Source: a virus. Taken from it: a stretch of DNA of 21,325 nt. A model generated the notes under the pieces. That model was not told the DNA's origin and did not search any database. It worked only from the letters and a program-made list of their open reading frames with translations. The translations under genes and the position numbers were made by a program. This document shows, one piece after another, positions 20,875-21,325 of this stretch (position 1 is its first letter; each line of letters begins with the position of its first letter). The stretch lies in IMG/VR virus record IMGVR_UViG_3300017760_000130, positions 1 through 21,325 of that record; one strand, written 5' to 3'.

Positions 20875-21325
20875 CTTTTTTCTCCTCATCACTTCGAGTA
20901 TTGTCTGTTTCAGATGCACTGATGAAATCACCGTCTTCTTGCAATGATGCAATAAACGATTCTGTTTGTTCTTCGAACTGGTCAATCATTTCTTCTTTAG
21001 TACCAGATAATTCGAAACCTAACTTATCACCCTCTTCTTGCACTTCTGCTTTAGAACTGTTTTCTAATTCTGACCTTGAAGGAATTGTAATCTCTTCATA
21101 CTCTTCCTCTGCTTCATCTTCTATGATGTTGACTTTTGCATTAACTGATGCTAGAAGTTCTTCTTCAGTATCAAAGGTTGGAATAGTTTTCTTCTCTTCT
21201 TCTACTGGTGCAACAATGTTTTCAGGTTCACTTACTTGTGCCTGAATGTTTGGTGCATTACCACCTGAGATAACAGGTTTAGATGTGACTTGTCCTGTAG
21301 AAGGAACTGGTTCTGAATCCTCTAA
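20837..21325 (-). CDS. acidic low-complexity protein, 5' end outside window
   Basis: 163 codons are visible, ending at 20837, with the 5' end beyond the right edge. The sequence is rich in Glu, Asp, Ser and Thr (TFDTEEELLASVNAKVNIIE, then DEAEEEYEEITIPSRSELEN) and ends KKDGDDDVRDGGYF. Probably largely disordered. No domain is recognised. It overlaps the next gene. The frame is open throughout with no internal ATG, so the real start lies upstream. Confidence 0.7.
   Translation of the reverse strand, partial: LEDSEPVPSTGQVTSKPVISGGNAPNIQAQVSEPENIVAPVEEEKKTIPTFDTEEELLASVNAKVNIIEDEAEEEYEEITIPSRSELENSSKAEVQEEGDKLGFELSGTKEEMIDQFEEQTESFIASLQEDGDFISASETDNTRSDEEKKDGDDDVRDGGYF

Noticed and set aside
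20901-21245. Plus-strand Ser-rich open frame
   Set aside because: It is the antisense of the acidic Glu/Asp-rich gene, whose codons give Ser/Phe-rich antisense frames; no ribosome site.
1-21325. tRNA genes, CRISPR arrays, transposases, integrase or attachment sites
   Set aside because: No cloverleaf-like sequence, spaced repeat array or transposase/integrase motif seen on either strand; the only clear non-coding repeats are the promoter blocks and the short gp32 leader repeats.

Overview
The window looks like part of the genome of a T4-like (Tevenvirinae-related) marine myovirus. It is AT-rich and almost fully coding. It carries a T4-type baseplate/tail module, the T4 gene order 33-59-32, T4-type late promoters (TATAAATA and CATAAATA), and several small conserved proteins that I associate with cyanophages and pelagiphages. 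Low GC plus a phage-encoded ribosomal protein bS21 suggest a SAR11-like or other marine alphaproteobacterial host. That host guess is inference only.

Layout. (1) Positions 1-4640, minus strand: the start of a probable gp25 gene, then gp5 (spike without a lysozyme domain), gp27 (hub), gp53 (wedge) and gp48 (tail-tube cap). (2) Positions 4640-4678: a compact divergent late promoter pair. (3) Positions 4676-9859, plus strand: gp4 (head completion), a conserved T4-like structural protein, a gp54/tail-tube-like protein, gp26, a gp51-like frame that appears to be reached by -1 frameshifting, a two-TM membrane protein and a 709-aa tape-measure protein. (4) Positions 9843-10279, minus strand: a small conserved phage gene and bS21, preceded by a GC-rich, hairpin-rich leader at 10302-10456. 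(5) Positions 10470-12670, minus strand: gp32, gp59, a small unknown gene and gp33. A consensus sigma-70 promoter, a late promoter and a probable autoregulatory leader precede gp32. (6) Positions 12667-18918, minus strand: a dense early-type operon region with many small unknown genes, a PD-(D/E)XK (RecB/Cas4-like) nuclease, an adenine methyltransferase and a SleB-like endolysin next to a 36-aa membrane peptide. Three early-type promoters with 18-bp spacers lie here, two of them inside a duplicated ~58-bp block. (7) Positions 18923-21325, minus strand: an overlapping four-gene cassette with an SDR/epimerase-like protein, a radical SAM/SPASM enzyme, an unknown protein and an acidic low-complexity protein that runs off the window.

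How the parts fit. The left half builds the tail and baseplate and is read late by gp33/gp55/clamp-type transcription. gp32, gp59 and gp33 link replication to late transcription; the gp33 candidate ends in a PIP-box-like clamp-binding motif. The operon to the right supplies nuclease, methylation, lysis and host-takeover candidates. The most unusual points are the structured RNA in front of phage bS21, the predicted gp26/gp51 frameshift just upstream of the tape-measure region, the gp32 leader with three AATACAAT repeats, and the radical SAM/SDR cassette.
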